From Haloferax marinum (GTDB taxonomy: Archaea; Halobacteriota; Halobacteria; Halobacteriales; Haloferacaceae): 64,000 bases of DNA. The notes beneath the pieces were generated by a model. That model worked only from the letters and a program-made list of their open reading frames with translations. It was not told the DNA's origin and searched no databases. The DNA is taken from the NCBI RefSeq assembly GCF_009674625.1, contig NZ_WKJQ01000001.1:1674001-1738000 (forward strand), written 5' to 3'. Positions 46,003-55,376 of the stretch are shown one piece after another. Both the position numbers and the translations under genes were made by a program. Each line of letters begins with the position of its first letter. Position 1 is the stretch's first letter.

Positions 46003-47402
46003 CGCCACTGCAGGTCGACCCGGCAGTCATCGCACAGGGGGTCAACTACGTCTGGATCCTCGTCGTTTCGTTCCTCATCTTCTTCATGCAGCCAGGATTC
46101 GCGCTGCTCGAAGCAGGACAGGTACGCGCGAAGAACGTCGGCAACGTACTGATGAAGAACATGACCGACTGGGCGCTGGGCGTCCTCGTCTACTTCATCG
46201 TCGGTGCCGGTGTGGCGACGATAATCGGTGGGCTCACCTCCCCTGGTGGGTTCAGCGCGGCCGCCGCGTTCTCGTACATCGGTGACTCGGGTTCGTGGAT
46301 CGACTGGTTGTTCGGCGCCGTCTTCGCGATGACCGCCGCCACCATCGTCTCCGGTGCCGTCGCAGAACGCATGGACTTCCGTGCGTACGTCGTCTTCGCG
46401 GCCGTCATGACGGGTATCATCTACCCCGTCACGCAGGGCCTGACGTGGTCCGGCGGGCTACTCGCTGGAAGCGGCTACCTCGGTGCAATTCTCGGAACGG
46501 GCTACCTCGACTTCGCCGGTGCGACGGTCGTCCACATGTGCGGTGGTGTCGCCGGCCTCGTCGCCGCAAAGATGGTCGGCCCACGTAAGGGTCGCTTCGA
46601 CGCGAACGGAAACAGTCAGCCCATCCCCGGCCACTCGATGCTGCTTGCCGTCCTCGGCACGCTCATCCTCGCGTTCGGCTGGTACGGTTTCAACGTCGGC
46701 ACGCAGGCGACCGTCCTCGCAGCCACCGAGAACGGTGGACTGGAGTTCATGGGTGCCGCACTCGGCCGCGTCGCACTCGTGACCACCCTCGGCATGGGCG
46801 CAGGCGCAGTCGCCGCGGTCATCGTCTCGACGCAGTACCAGGGCAAGCCCGACCCGCTCTGGATGGCTAACGGTCTGCTCGCCGGTCTCGTCGCCGTCAC
46901 GGGCGCTGTTCCCCACGTCACGTGGTGGGGCGGCCTCGTCCTCGGTGCACTCGGCGGCGCAATCGTCCTTCCCGCGTACCGCTTTACGGTCGACACGCTC
47001 AAGATCGACGACGTGTGTGGCGTCTTCGCTGTCCACGGCGTCGCAGGCGCAGTCGGCACGGCACTCATTCCGCTGTTCGCCGTCGGCGGGTTCTCCGCTA
47101 CGCAACTGGTGATGCAGGTCGCCGGTGTCGGCGTCATCGCTCTCTGGACCATCGTCGCTTCGGCAGTCGTGCTGTTCGCGACGAGCACCATCTTCAGCCT
47201 CCGCGTCTCGGAAAAAGAAGAAGTCGAAGGCCTCGACGTCGGCGAACACGGCGTCTCGGTCTACCCCGAATTCGTTGGCGACTCCGGACCCGACCGTGGT
47301 CTGGGCGCGCCTGCAGCGACCGATGGGGGCCACGACGTGCGCACTGACGGTGGCGTCGCGGACGACTCGAACGTCGCAGTCGACGGAGGTGACGACCAAT
47401 GA
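45999..47402 (+). CDS. amt: ammonium transporter (Amt family), first copy
   Basis: 467 residues from GTG. Eleven helices are expected. Signatures: [33 protein letters not shown] with the first pore histidine, and [12 protein letters not shown] with the second. A cytoplasmic C-terminal part includes [16 protein letters not shown], also present in the second copy, and then an acidic tail of about 40 residues that the second copy lacks. GGAGGT at 45985-45990 supports the start. Overlaps glnK by ATGA. Confidence 0.95.
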   Translation: MTPLQVDPAVIAQGVNYVWILVVSFLIFFMQPGFALLEAGQVRAKNVGNVLMKNMTDWALGVLVYFIVGAGVATIIGGLTSPGGFSAAAAFSYIGDSGSWIDWLFGAVFAMTAATIVSGAVAERMDFRAYVVFAAVMTGIIYPVTQGLTWSGGLLAGSGYLGAILGTGYLDFAGATVVHMCGGVAGLVAAKMVGPRKGRFDANGNSQPIPGHSMLLAVLGTLILAFGWYGFNVGTQATVLAATENGGLEFMGAALGRVALVTTLGMGAGAVAAVIVSTQYQGKPDPLWMANGLLAGLVAVTGAVPHVTWWGGLVLGALGGAIVLPAYRFTVDTLKIDDVCGVFAVHGVAGAVGTALIPLFAVGGFSATQLVMQVAGVGVIALWTIVASAVVLFATSTIFSLRVSEKEEVEGLDVGEHGVSVYPEFVGDSGPDRGLGAPAATDGGHDVRTDGGVADDSNVAVDGGDDQ

Positions 47403-47755
47403 GCGACACTGACAGCATCAAGATGGTGATGGCCATCATCCGCCCCGACAAACTCGCGAGCGTGAAGTCCGCTCTCGCCGAAGCAGGTGCCCCCTCGCTC
47501 ACCGTCACGAACGTCTCCGGACGCGGCTCTCAGCCAGCAAAGAAAGGCCAGTGGCGCGGTGAGGAGTACACTGTCGACCTCCATCAGAAGGTCAAAGTCG
47601 AGTGCGTCGTCGCCGACACGCCCGCCGACGACGTGGTCGACGCCATCGTAGACGCCGCCCACACGGGCGAGAAAGGCGACGGAAAGGTGTTCGTCATCCC
47701 CGTCGAGGAAGCGGTGCAGGTCCGCACCGGCAAGGAGGGGAAACCAGCAGTCTGA
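47399..47755 (+). CDS. glnK: PII nitrogen regulator GlnK, first copy
   Basis: 118 residues. The T-loop is [20 protein letters not shown] with Tyr57; the B-loop is [17 protein letters not shown] ([10 protein letters not shown]). GlnK binds ATP/ADP and 2-oxoglutarate and blocks Amt when nitrogen is plentiful. It overlaps the amt stop by 4 nt, so the two are made together. Confidence 0.95.
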   Translation: MSDTDSIKMVMAIIRPDKLASVKSALAEAGAPSLTVTNVSGRGSQPAKKGQWRGEEYTVDLHQKVKVECVVADTPADDVVDAIVDAAHTGEKGDGKVFVIPVEEAVQVRTGKEGKPAV

Positions 47756-48023
47756 GAACATAACGCCGGTTAATCCAACCTTTCGTCGCCGCGCTCGCGG
47801 CATCAACCCGCTGGAGGGTCTCAGTTCTGTCCCGACCCTCGTATTCGTTTTCTTACACTACATACGTCGAATTGCCCGGCAACATTTGTCCAGTTAGTGC
47901 GTGACTTACGACCTTAAACATCTCATACTCCATTTTAAAGCGGACATACGTCGTATTAATCCACCAAACTTGGACAAATGTCAACACATATTCTTATGTA
48001 CTCCGGTGTGGATACCTTCTTCC
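47756..48023. other. regulatory region before the second amt operon
   Basis: No gene. It holds two arms of a perfect 11-bp inverted repeat (ACATTTGTCCA at 47882-47892 and TGGACAAATGT at 47971-47981) with several TATA-like words between and after them (TTAAAC 47915, TTTTAAAG 47934, TTATGTACT 47994). Confidence 0.6.
47882..47981 (+). promoter_or_regulatory. candidate nitrogen operator of the second amt operon
   Basis: The arms ACATTTGTCCA and TGGACAAATGT are exact reverse complements 78 nt apart. They differ from the amt1 sites by one base in the core (T for C). The downstream arm sits just before the TATA-like TTCTTATGTA box (47991-48000), where it could block or recruit factors. Confidence 0.62.
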
Positions 48024-48122
48024 ATGATTCGCGAAACATTCGGTCGCGAATCGAGCACTAATATGAACGACCGTCCAACTGAACCACTGTTCGAATCGCC
48101 AAGCGGAGGAATCGTATGCTGA
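48024..48122 (+). CDS. putative leader peptide coupled to amt2
   Basis: 32 codons, starting MIRETFGRESSTN and ending PLFESPSGGIVC. The TGA overlaps the start region of the transporter (ATGCTGA). The Shine-Dalgarno GGAGGA (48105-48110) is inside it and encodes Gly-Gly. A TATA-like box is centred 28 nt before its ATG. The ends of both leaders share the pattern L-(Y/F)-E-x-x-G-G. An inner ATG at 48063 is an alternative start. Confidence 0.52.
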   Translation: MIRETFGRESSTNMNDRPTEPLFESPSGGIVC

Positions 48123-49486
48123 CACCACTCCAAGCAGACCTCGCGAGCGTCGTCGAAGGCGTCAACCTCGTGTGGGTTCTGACCGTCACGTTCCTCATCT
48201 TCTTCATGCACGCCGGATTCGCCATGCTCGAAGCCGGGCAAGTACGTGCGAAGAACGTCGCAAACCAGCTGACGAAGAACCTCCTGACGTGGAGTATCGG
48301 CGTCATCGTGTTCTTCCTCCTCGGCGCGGCCGTCTCGGCCATCGTCGCGGGTGTCACCGGTGGCCCATCGACGACCATCACTGGCGCTTTCATGAGCCTC
48401 TACGCACCCGACGCGTCGGCCACGACGGCGTGGGTCGATTGGCTCTTCGGTGCCGTCTTCGCCATGACCGCCGCCACCATCGTCTCCGGGGCCGTCGCCG
48501 GCCGTGCGAGACTCCGTGCGTACCTGACCTACACCATCCTCATCGCCGGCGTCATCTACCCCGTCGTCGTCGGCGTGACGTGGGCCGGCGGTTTCATCGG
48601 TGCCCTCGGCTTCCACGACTTCGCCGGCGGCATGATCGTCCACGGCATGGGCGGCATCGCCGGCCTCACCGCCGCGTGGCTCATCGGCCCGCGGATGAAC
48701 CGCTTCAACGCGAACGGGAGCGCCAACGTCATTCCCGGCCACTCCATCACCTTCGCCGTCCTCGGCACGCTCATCCTCGCGTTCGGCTGGTACGGCTTCA
48801 ACGTCGGCACCGCCGCCGCCCCGCTCGCGTACGCTGACGGCGAAATCACGCTCGGGTCGTTCGCCTACGTAGGCCGCGTCGCGCTCGTGACCACCCTCGG
48901 CATGGCCGCCGGCGCAATCGGTGCCGGTGGCGTCTCGATGTACAAGACCGGCAAAGTCGACACACTCTACGTCGCCAACGGCCTGCTCGCCGGCCTCGTC
49001 GGTGTCACCGCGATCGCAGACGACATCATCTGGCCGGGTGCCCTCGTCGTCGGCCTCCTCGCTGGCGCGCAGCTCCCAATCGTCTTCGAGTTCGTCGAAA
49101 AGCGCCTCCGCATCGACGACGTGTGTGCGGTCTTCCCCGTCCACGGGTCTGCGGGCGTCCTCGGGACGCTCCTGTACCCCGTCTTCGCCATGCCGCTCTG
49201 GCACGGCGGCGCCTCGTTCGTCTCGCTGGCTATCCCGCAGATTATCGGCGTCGGCGCAATCGCCATCTGGACCTTCGTCGCCACCGCGGCCGTCTTCGGT
49301 GCCTTCCGCGCTGTCGGCCAGGCCCGCGTCTCTGCGGACCACGAACAACAGGGTCTCGACACGGCCGAACACGGTGTCGACACCTACCCAGAGTTCGGGT
49401 CGCGCGACCCAGACACCGGTATCCGTGCGGATGGGTCCGGTATCCCCCACGGGAGTGGATTCATGTCGACTCGGGAGGAGGAGTGA
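48116..49486 (+). CDS. amt: ammonium transporter (Amt family), second copy
   Basis: 456 residues, with the same architecture as the first copy: [33 protein letters not shown] and FPVHGSAGVLGT contain the conserved histidines. The tail has QGLDTAEHGVDTYPEFGSRD, matching the first copy's motif. The two are clearly paralogues but have diverged through the whole length, so the duplication is not recent. A Shine-Dalgarno motif precedes the ATG by 5-6 nt. Confidence 0.95.
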   Translation: MLTPLQADLASVVEGVNLVWVLTVTFLIFFMHAGFAMLEAGQVRAKNVANQLTKNLLTWSIGVIVFFLLGAAVSAIVAGVTGGPSTTITGAFMSLYAPDASATTAWVDWLFGAVFAMTAATIVSGAVAGRARLRAYLTYTILIAGVIYPVVVGVTWAGGFIGALGFHDFAGGMIVHGMGGIAGLTAAWLIGPRMNRFNANGSANVIPGHSITFAVLGTLILAFGWYGFNVGTAAAPLAYADGEITLGSFAYVGRVALVTTLGMAAGAIGAGGVSMYKTGKVDTLYVANGLLAGLVGVTAIADDIIWPGALVVGLLAGAQLPIVFEFVEKRLRIDDVCAVFPVHGSAGVLGTLLYPVFAMPLWHGGASFVSLAIPQIIGVGAIAIWTFVATAAVFGAFRAVGQARVSADHEQQGLDTAEHGVDTYPEFGSRDPDTGIRADGSGIPHGSGFMSTREEE

Positions 49487-49489
49487 GTT

Positions 49490-49861
49490 ATGAGCAACGC
49501 TGACCTGCCCAACGACGGTGGCATCAAACTGGTGATGGCCATCATCCGACCCGACAAACTCGCAGACGTGAAGACGGCGCTCGCAGAAGCGGGTGCACCG
49601 TCGCTGACCGTCTCGAACGTCTCCGGACGCGGCTCACAACCCGCGAAAAAGAGCCAGTGGCGCGGCGAAGAGTACACCGTCGACCTCCACCAGAAGGTCA
49701 AAGTCGAGTGTGTCGTCGCCGACACACCCGCCGAAGACGTCGCCAACGCCATCGCAGACGCCGCCCACACGGGCGAGAAAGGCGACGGGAAAGTGTTCGT
49801 CCTCCCGGTCGAAGGAGCCTATCAGGTTCGGACCGGGAAGACTGGCCGCGACGCCGTCTGA
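49490..49861 (+). CDS. glnK: PII nitrogen regulator GlnK, second copy
   Basis: 123 residues, with T-loop Tyr62 in RGEEYTVD and the B-loop [10 protein letters not shown]. It is nearly the same as the first GlnK in its T- and B-loops, while the N- and C-termini differ. It starts 3 nt after the amt stop, with GGAGGAGG just before it. Confidence 0.95.
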   Translation: MSNADLPNDGGIKLVMAIIRPDKLADVKTALAEAGAPSLTVSNVSGRGSQPAKKSQWRGEEYTVDLHQKVKVECVVADTPAEDVANAIADAAHTGEKGDGKVFVLPVEGAYQVRTGKTGRDAV

Positions 49862-50023
49862 ACGCTCCCGAACTTCTGACTTTCAGCCGTCGAGAGAGGC
49901 GAAGTGCCTATATCCTCACCACCGAAGGAGAGGGTAGGCCCGTCACCGGGGCGAGAGCCGGACCCACGCGAAACCATTTTTCGACTCCGCACGAAGCGAT
50001 GTGACGATGAGCGGTGTCCCCCT

Positions 50024-50707
50024 GTGTTGAGCGTCGAACTCCTCGGCGGTTTGACGATAGCACTCGCCGGACTGTCTCTCGTCGGCGTCGGCGTCGACCG
50101 GTATCTCCCCGACATCGACGACCCACGGACAGACCTGCTGGTGAGTGACCTCTCGAAGTGGGGCGTCTTCGCGCTCCTCTGTGGCTACGTCGTTCTCGTC
50201 GAAGGACGGCCGCTCTCGTCGCTTTCGGGGCGCTCGCTCGACCCGCTTTCGTTCGTCGCCGTCGTCGGTGGCGGCCTCGCCGTCCTGTTCGTGGCGAGCG
50301 TGGCGACGGCACCGTTCTTCGACCGAATCGGTGTCGGTGACCTCGACGGCGGACTGTCACAACTCGGGTCGCTGTCGCTCCGCCATCGTCTCTTCGTCGC
50401 GCTCACTGCCGGCGTTACCGAAGAAGCCCTGTTCCACGGCTATGCCATCGAGCGACTCCTCGAGGCGACCGGGAACCCACTGCTCGCCGGTGGGGTCTCG
50501 TTCGCCGCGTTCACTGCCAGTCACGCGATGGGGTGGAACCGCGGGGCAGTCGTCCGTATCGCGGTCCCCGCGCTGTTGACGACGGTCATCTATCTCCTCG
50601 TGCGCGACGTGGTGGCGCTGATGGCCATCCACGCCCTCAACGACGCTGCTGGACTGCTCTTGGTGCGGTCGACGCCGGACACGACCACCGAGGGAACGAC
50701 CCAGTAA
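50024..50707 (+). CDS. CPBP family intramembrane protease, variant motif
   Basis: 227 residues from a GTG, the first plausible start in this frame. It has six or seven membrane segments. Motif 1 is [14 protein letters not shown], with His where the family usually has Arg (E-E-x3-R). The other metal ligands are present: F-T-A-S-H-A and H-A-L-N-D. It could be a catalytic variant or inactive. It precedes hemL by 32 nt. Confidence 0.8.
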   Translation: MLSVELLGGLTIALAGLSLVGVGVDRYLPDIDDPRTDLLVSDLSKWGVFALLCGYVVLVEGRPLSSLSGRSLDPLSFVAVVGGGLAVLFVASVATAPFFDRIGVGDLDGGLSQLGSLSLRHRLFVALTAGVTEEALFHGYAIERLLEATGNPLLAGGVSFAAFTASHAMGWNRGAVVRIAVPALLTTVIYLLVRDVVALMAIHALNDAAGLLLVRSTPDTTTEGTTQ

Positions 50708-50739
50708 GGTCTTTGCCGCGAGGGGTCGAACCGCCGGCC

Positions 50740-52077
50740 ATGAGACACGACGAGTCCCGCGCGTTGTACGACCGAGCGCTGTCGGTCCTCGCAGGCGGCG
50801 TAAACTCCTCGGTTCGGGCGACGAAGCCGTACCCCTTCTTCGTCGAACGCGGTGACGGCGCGCACGTCATCGACGCCGACGGGAACCGCTACATCGACTA
50901 CGTGATGGGCTACGGGCCACTGTTGTACGGCCACGACGCACCCGACCCCGTCCAGGCGGCAGTCCAGAAACACGCCGCCGCCGGGCCGATGTACGGCGCA
51001 CCGACCGAAATCGAGGTCGAACACGCCGAGTTCGTCGCGCGACACGTTCCTTCAGTCGAGATGATTCGCTTCGTCAACTCGGGCACCGAAGCGACTGTCT
51101 CGGCAGTCCGCCTCGCTCGCGGCGTCACCGGCCGCGACAAAATCGTCATCATGCAAGGCGGCTATCACGGCGCACAGGAGTCCACGCTCGTCGAGGGCGG
51201 GCCCGACGACGCCCACCCGAGCACGGCCGGCATCCCCTCGTCGTTCGCCGACCACACGATTCCCGTCCCGTTCAACGACACCGAGGCGATTCACGAGGTG
51301 TTCGAGGAGTACGGCGACGACATCGCGGCGGTCATGGCCGAACCCATCCTCGCCAACATGGGCATCGTCCACCCCGTCGAGGGCTACCTCCAGACGCTCC
51401 GCGACGTGACAGAGGAGTACGGGTCGCTCCTCATCTTCGACGAAGTCATCACCGGGTTCCGCGTCGGCGGCCTCCAGTGCGCACAGGGCAAGTTCGGCGT
51501 CACGCCCGACATCACGACGTTCGGCAAGATTATCGGCGGCGGGTTCCCCGTCGGCGCAATCGGCGGCAAAGCCGAACTCATCGAGCAGTTCACTCCGAGT
51601 GGAAACGTCTTCCAGTCCGGCACCTTCTCCGGCCACCCAGTCGCGATGGCCGCCGGCCACGAGTATCTGAAGTACGCCGCCGAAAACGACGTCTACGACC
51701 ACGTCGACCGTCTCGGCGAGAAACTCAGGACTGGCATCTCGGACATCCTCGAAGACCAGGCCCCCGAGTACACCGTCGTCGGGTCGGACTCGATGTTCAA
51801 GACGGTCTTCACGCGTCACGGCACCAGTGACCGTTCGGACGCCTGCAAGAACGGGTGCGTACAGGACGAGTCCTGTGGCAACTTCGGCGCCTGCCCGAAG
51901 ACCGGCGCGGACGTGGCGAGCGCCGAAACCGACCGCTGGGAACGCGTCTTCTGGCAGGAGATGAAAGACCAGGGCGTCTTCCTCACCGCGAACCAGTTCG
52001 AGTCGCAGTTCGTCTCCTACGCCCACACTGACGAAGACATCGAGGAGACGCTCGAAGCGTACAAAGAAGCGCTGTAG
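50740..52077 (+). CDS. hemL: glutamate-1-semialdehyde 2,1-aminomutase
   Basis: 445 residues. PLP lysine K263 in [22 protein letters not shown] and [17 protein letters not shown] are typical. It makes 5-aminolevulinate in the C5 pathway. A C-terminal insertion (about 362-390) has four cysteines (A-C-K-N-G-C and later S-C-G-N-F-G-A-C) that could bind a metal; similar insertions occur in haloarchaeal HemL as I recall. Confidence 0.95.
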   Translation: MRHDESRALYDRALSVLAGGVNSSVRATKPYPFFVERGDGAHVIDADGNRYIDYVMGYGPLLYGHDAPDPVQAAVQKHAAAGPMYGAPTEIEVEHAEFVARHVPSVEMIRFVNSGTEATVSAVRLARGVTGRDKIVIMQGGYHGAQESTLVEGGPDDAHPSTAGIPSSFADHTIPVPFNDTEAIHEVFEEYGDDIAAVMAEPILANMGIVHPVEGYLQTLRDVTEEYGSLLIFDEVITGFRVGGLQCAQGKFGVTPDITTFGKIIGGGFPVGAIGGKAELIEQFTPSGNVFQSGTFSGHPVAMAAGHEYLKYAAENDVYDHVDRLGEKLRTGISDILEDQAPEYTVVGSDSMFKTVFTRHGTSDRSDACKNGCVQDESCGNFGACPKTGADVASAETDRWERVFWQEMKDQGVFLTANQFESQFVSYAHTDEDIEETLEAYKEAL

Positions 52078-52083
52078 GAGGTT

Positions 52084-52139
52084 ACTCTTCTTCGACCCGC
52101 ACTCTCGCCTCACTCTTCTTCGACCCGCACTCTCGCCTC
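52084..52139 (+). repeat. 28-bp tandem duplication at the 3' end of a membrane protein gene
   Basis: Two perfect direct copies, 52084-52111 and 52112-52139. On the minus strand each encodes the last codons A-R-V-R-V-E-E-E. The duplication shifted the frame, so the gene now ends at a TGA at the junction; the outer copy still carries a TAA. Confidence 0.9.
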
Positions 52140-52505
52140 CGCCGCCCGCCAGAACGGTGGGTACGCGAGGACGAGGCCCAGACCGACACCGAGCGCCCAC
52201 GCGACGAGGATACCGAGCGGTGACTCCTGCAGGTCGAAGAAGACGAACAGCGTCGTCGTGACGACAGTCGTCACGAGTCCGATTGCCCACACCCGAACGA
52301 CCAGTCGGAGTCGAAGCGGGCGGGCGACCAGCAAGACGACACCCACACCGCCCGCGACGACGGCGCCGAGGAACCACGGTGGGTCGATGCCGACAGACAT
52401 CAAGAACGGTTCGAGCGGTCCGAGCACCGCAGTCAGGGCGAAGAAAAAGAGAGCCACGACGACGAAGTCGCCGACCTGTCGGACGAGAGAGTCGCGGGAG
52501 GGCAT
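52110..52505 (-). CDS. small membrane protein with four predicted helices
   Basis: 131 residues. Hydrophobic segments at about 12-35, 43-62, 68-88 and 96-116. The charged tail is AEARVRVEEE. It converges with hemL. The frame is open far upstream antisense to hemC, but MPSRDSLVRQVGDF is the natural start. Function unknown. Confidence 0.72.
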   Translation of the reverse strand: MPSRDSLVRQVGDFVVVALFFFALTAVLGPLEPFLMSVGIDPPWFLGAVVAGGVGVVLLVARPLRLRLVVRVWAIGLVTTVVTTTLFVFFDLQESPLGILVAWALGVGLGLVLAYPPFWRAAEARVRVEEE

Positions 52506-52649
52506 CGAGAGAGTCGTGGTTCGGGCGGCGTATGCGTCTTTCCCTCGTCGGCGCGACAGTCTCGCCGAACCGCGTGTGTGCCGCGTCACGCTCCGACACG
52601 ACAGCGACGAACTGGAGGGCTTTTCAACGCGGGCGCCAGACAACAGCGT

Positions 52650-53747
52650 ATGACTACACGGACGCTGCGACTGGCGACGCGAGGGTCGGCGCTCGCTCGC
52701 GCACAGGCTTCGAGCGTACAGGAGGCGCTCGCAAGCCGACGACTCGACGTCGAACTCGTCGAGGTCGAAACCGAGGGAGACCGCATTCAGGACGAACTCA
52801 TCCACCGACTGGGCAAGACCGGCGCGTTCGTTCGCGCACTCGACGAGCGCGTCCTCGACGGTGAGGTGGACGCGGCGGTCCACTCGATGAAGGATATGCC
52901 GACCGAGAAGCCGAACGACCTCGTCGTCGCGGGCGTCCCCGAGCGCGCACCCGCCGGTGACGTACTCGTCACCCGTGAGGGCCACGACATCGACGAACTC
53001 CCCGAAGGAGCAGTCGTCGGCACCTCGTCGCTCCGCCGCCAGGCCCAACTGCGCAGTTACCGCAGTGATATCGAAGTCGCACCGCTCCGCGGCAACGTCG
53101 ATACGCGCGTCGAGAAGTTGCTGGCGACGAGCCTCCAGCGCGAACACGAAGCACGAGTCGACGACGACGAGCAAGCGAAGGGCCAGAAGGGCAAGACCGA
53201 CTACGAACGGAAGTTCGAAAAGCGACCAGACGAGTGGTTCGACAGTCTCACCGAACTCGAGCGACAGGCGATGAGCCGAAAGGTCGACACCGAGTACGAC
53301 GCCATCGTCCTCGCCGAAGCAGGGCTCAAGCGAAGCGGACTCGCCGACAAAATCGAGTACCAGCGCCTCGACCGGAACTCGTTCGTCCCCGCACCCGGAC
53401 AGGGCGCTATCGCAGTGACCGCGTCCGACCCCGAGATTATCGACCTCGTTCACGACAAACTCGACCACCCGCGGACGCGCGTCGAGACGACCGTCGAGCG
53501 CACCATCCTCGCCGAACTCGGTGGCGGGTGTATCGCCCCAGTCGGCGTCCACGCACTCCTGCAGGGCGAACACGTCCACGTCGACGTGCAGGTACTCGCG
53601 ACCGACGGGTCGGAAGCCATCAAGACCGGTCGTGACCTGCCGGTCGGCAACCACGCGAACGCCGCCCGCGACTTCGCCGCAGGCCTGCGCGAGCGGGGTG
53701 CTGGCGAACTCGTCGAAGCGGCCCGAAAGGAAGCAGAGGAGGAGTAA
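52650..53747 (+). CDS. hemC: hydroxymethylbilane synthase
   Basis: 365 residues. TRGSALARAQ, VHSMKDMPTE, GTSSLRRQAQL, PAPGQGAIAV and the dipyrromethane-anchoring Cys294 in GGGCIAPVG are all there. It polymerises four porphobilinogens. A charged insertion of about 55 residues (about 165-220), absent from shorter bacterial enzymes, lies between the RGNVDTRV and YDAIVLAEAGL motifs. Confidence 0.96.
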   Translation: MTTRTLRLATRGSALARAQASSVQEALASRRLDVELVEVETEGDRIQDELIHRLGKTGAFVRALDERVLDGEVDAAVHSMKDMPTEKPNDLVVAGVPERAPAGDVLVTREGHDIDELPEGAVVGTSSLRRQAQLRSYRSDIEVAPLRGNVDTRVEKLLATSLQREHEARVDDDEQAKGQKGKTDYERKFEKRPDEWFDSLTELERQAMSRKVDTEYDAIVLAEAGLKRSGLADKIEYQRLDRNSFVPAPGQGAIAVTASDPEIIDLVHDKLDHPRTRVETTVERTILAELGGGCIAPVGVHALLQGEHVHVDVQVLATDGSEAIKTGRDLPVGNHANAARDFAAGLRERGAGELVEAARKEAEEE

Positions 53748-53748
53748 G

Positions 53749-54636
53749 ATGACAGGGGAGGGCGACTCGGCCGAGACCGACGACTCGGCCGCCACCGATT
53801 CGACCGGCACCGAAACGGTCGGCACGGTCCACCTCGTCGGAAGTGGCCCCGGCGACCCGGAACTGCTGACACTGAAAGCCGCTCGCCTCATCGAGGAGGC
53901 GGACGTGGTCCTCCACGACAAACTCCCCGGCCCGGAGATTCTCGGGATGATTCCAGCCAGCAAGCGCGAAGACGTCGGCAAACGCGCCGGTGGCGAGTGG
54001 ACGCCACAGGAGTACACGAACGCCCGACTGGTCGAACTCGCCCGTGAAGGCAAGGACGTCGTCCGCCTGAAAGGCGGCGACCCGTTCGTCTTCGGACGCG
54101 GCGGTGAGGAGATGGAACATCTCGCAGCGAACGAGATTCCGTTCACCATCGTCCCCGGTATCACTTCGGCCGTCGCCGGACCGGGGTCGGCGGGCATCCC
54201 CGTCACGCACCGCGACTACGTCTCGTCGGTCTCGTTCGTCACGGGCCACGAGGACCCGACGAAAGAGGAGTCGGCAATCGACTGGGGCGCACTCGCGGCG
54301 ACGGGCGGGACGCTCGTCGTCCTCATGGGCGTCGGCAAACTCCCACTCTACACGGCCGAACTCCGCGACGCGGGGATGGCCGGCGACACGCCCGTCGCGC
54401 TCATCGAACGAGCGACGTGGCCCGAGATGCGCGTCGCCACCGGCACGCTCGACACCATCGTGGACGTGCGCGACGAGGCGGACATCGAACCGCCGGCCAT
54501 CACCGTCATCGGTGAGGTGGCAGCGACTCGTGACCGCGTCCAGGCGTTCCTCGAAGGCGGCGGCGTCGACGCGCTGGCTACAACTGCATCGACCGACGGA
54601 ACGAAGGTCGGTGGTGACGACGAGGCAGACGAATGA
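53749..54636 (+). CDS. cobA: uroporphyrinogen-III C-methyltransferase
   Basis: 295 residues. After an acidic 25-residue leader come the SAM-binding GSGPGDPELLTLKA, RLKGGDPFVFGRGGEE and ITSAVAGPGSAGIPVTHR motifs. It converts uroporphyrinogen III to precorrin-2 for sirohaem, cobalamin and archaeal haem. It starts 1 nt after the hemC stop and overlaps hemD by ATGA. Confidence 0.95.
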   Translation: MTGEGDSAETDDSAATDSTGTETVGTVHLVGSGPGDPELLTLKAARLIEEADVVLHDKLPGPEILGMIPASKREDVGKRAGGEWTPQEYTNARLVELAREGKDVVRLKGGDPFVFGRGGEEMEHLAANEIPFTIVPGITSAVAGPGSAGIPVTHRDYVSSVSFVTGHEDPTKEESAIDWGALAATGGTLVVLMGVGKLPLYTAELRDAGMAGDTPVALIERATWPEMRVATGTLDTIVDVRDEADIEPPAITVIGEVAATRDRVQAFLEGGGVDALATTASTDGTKVGGDDEADE

Positions 54637-55376
54637 GCCAACAGGTCCGCGCTGCCGTCTTCCGCCCGGACGACGACCGTATCGAGGCAGCAGTCGAACT
54701 CCTCGATTCGCTCGGTGCGACGCCGGTTGCCGACCCGATGCTGGCCGTCGAACCGACCGACTCCACGCCGGAACCGGCCGAGTTCGTCGTCCTCACGAGC
54801 AAGACGGGCGTCGAACTGCTCGACGAAGCAGGGTGGACCCCAGGCGACGCAGTGCTCTGCTGTATCGGCCCTGCGACTGCCGGTGCCGCCCGCGAGGCAG
54901 GGTGGACCGTCGACCGAGTTCCGGACGAATACACGTCCGCAGGGCTGGTCGAACACCTCGCACCCGACGTCGACGGCAAGACAGTCGAAGTGGCCCGAAG
55001 TGACCACGGGAGTCAGGTCCTCCTCGTCGGCCTCCGCGACGCCGGTGCCGACGTCCACGAGACGGTCCTCTACCGACTCGTGCGCCCCGAAGGGTCGGGG
55101 AAGTCGGCGGTCATGGCGGCCGACGGTGACCTCGAAGCGGCCCTGTTTACCTCGTCGCTGACGGTCGAACACTTCCTCGAGGCCGCCGCCGAACGCGGCA
55201 TCCGCGAGGAAGCTATCGCCGGCCTGAATCGCGCCGTCGTCGGCGCAATCGGCGCACCGACCCGTGAGACGGCGGCGTCACACGGCATCGACGTGGACGT
55301 CGTCCCCGACGAGGCGACGTTCGAAGCGCTCGCCTGCGACGTGGTCGAGATGGCGGCACCAACCTACCACGAGTGA
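54633..55376 (+). CDS. hemD: uroporphyrinogen-III synthase
   Basis: 247 residues. The family is poorly conserved; seen are AVFRPDDDRIEAAVELL, FVVLTSKTGVELL, VLLVGLRDAGADVHETVLYRLV and TSSLTVEHFLE. It closes the linear tetrapyrrole with ring inversion. Position after cobA and the couplings on both sides support the call. Confidence 0.92.
   Translation: MSQQVRAAVFRPDDDRIEAAVELLDSLGATPVADPMLAVEPTDSTPEPAEFVVLTSKTGVELLDEAGWTPGDAVLCCIGPATAGAAREAGWTVDRVPDEYTSAGLVEHLAPDVDGKTVEVARSDHGSQVLLVGLRDAGADVHETVLYRLVRPEGSGKSAVMAADGDLEAALFTSSLTVEHFLEAAAERGIREEAIAGLNRAVVGAIGAPTRETAASHGIDVDVVPDEATFEALACDVVEMAAPTYHE

Noticed and set aside
47981-49450. 489-codon minus-strand ORF antisense to the second amt
   Set aside because: Acidic D/G/E-rich shadow of the transporter gene without motifs.
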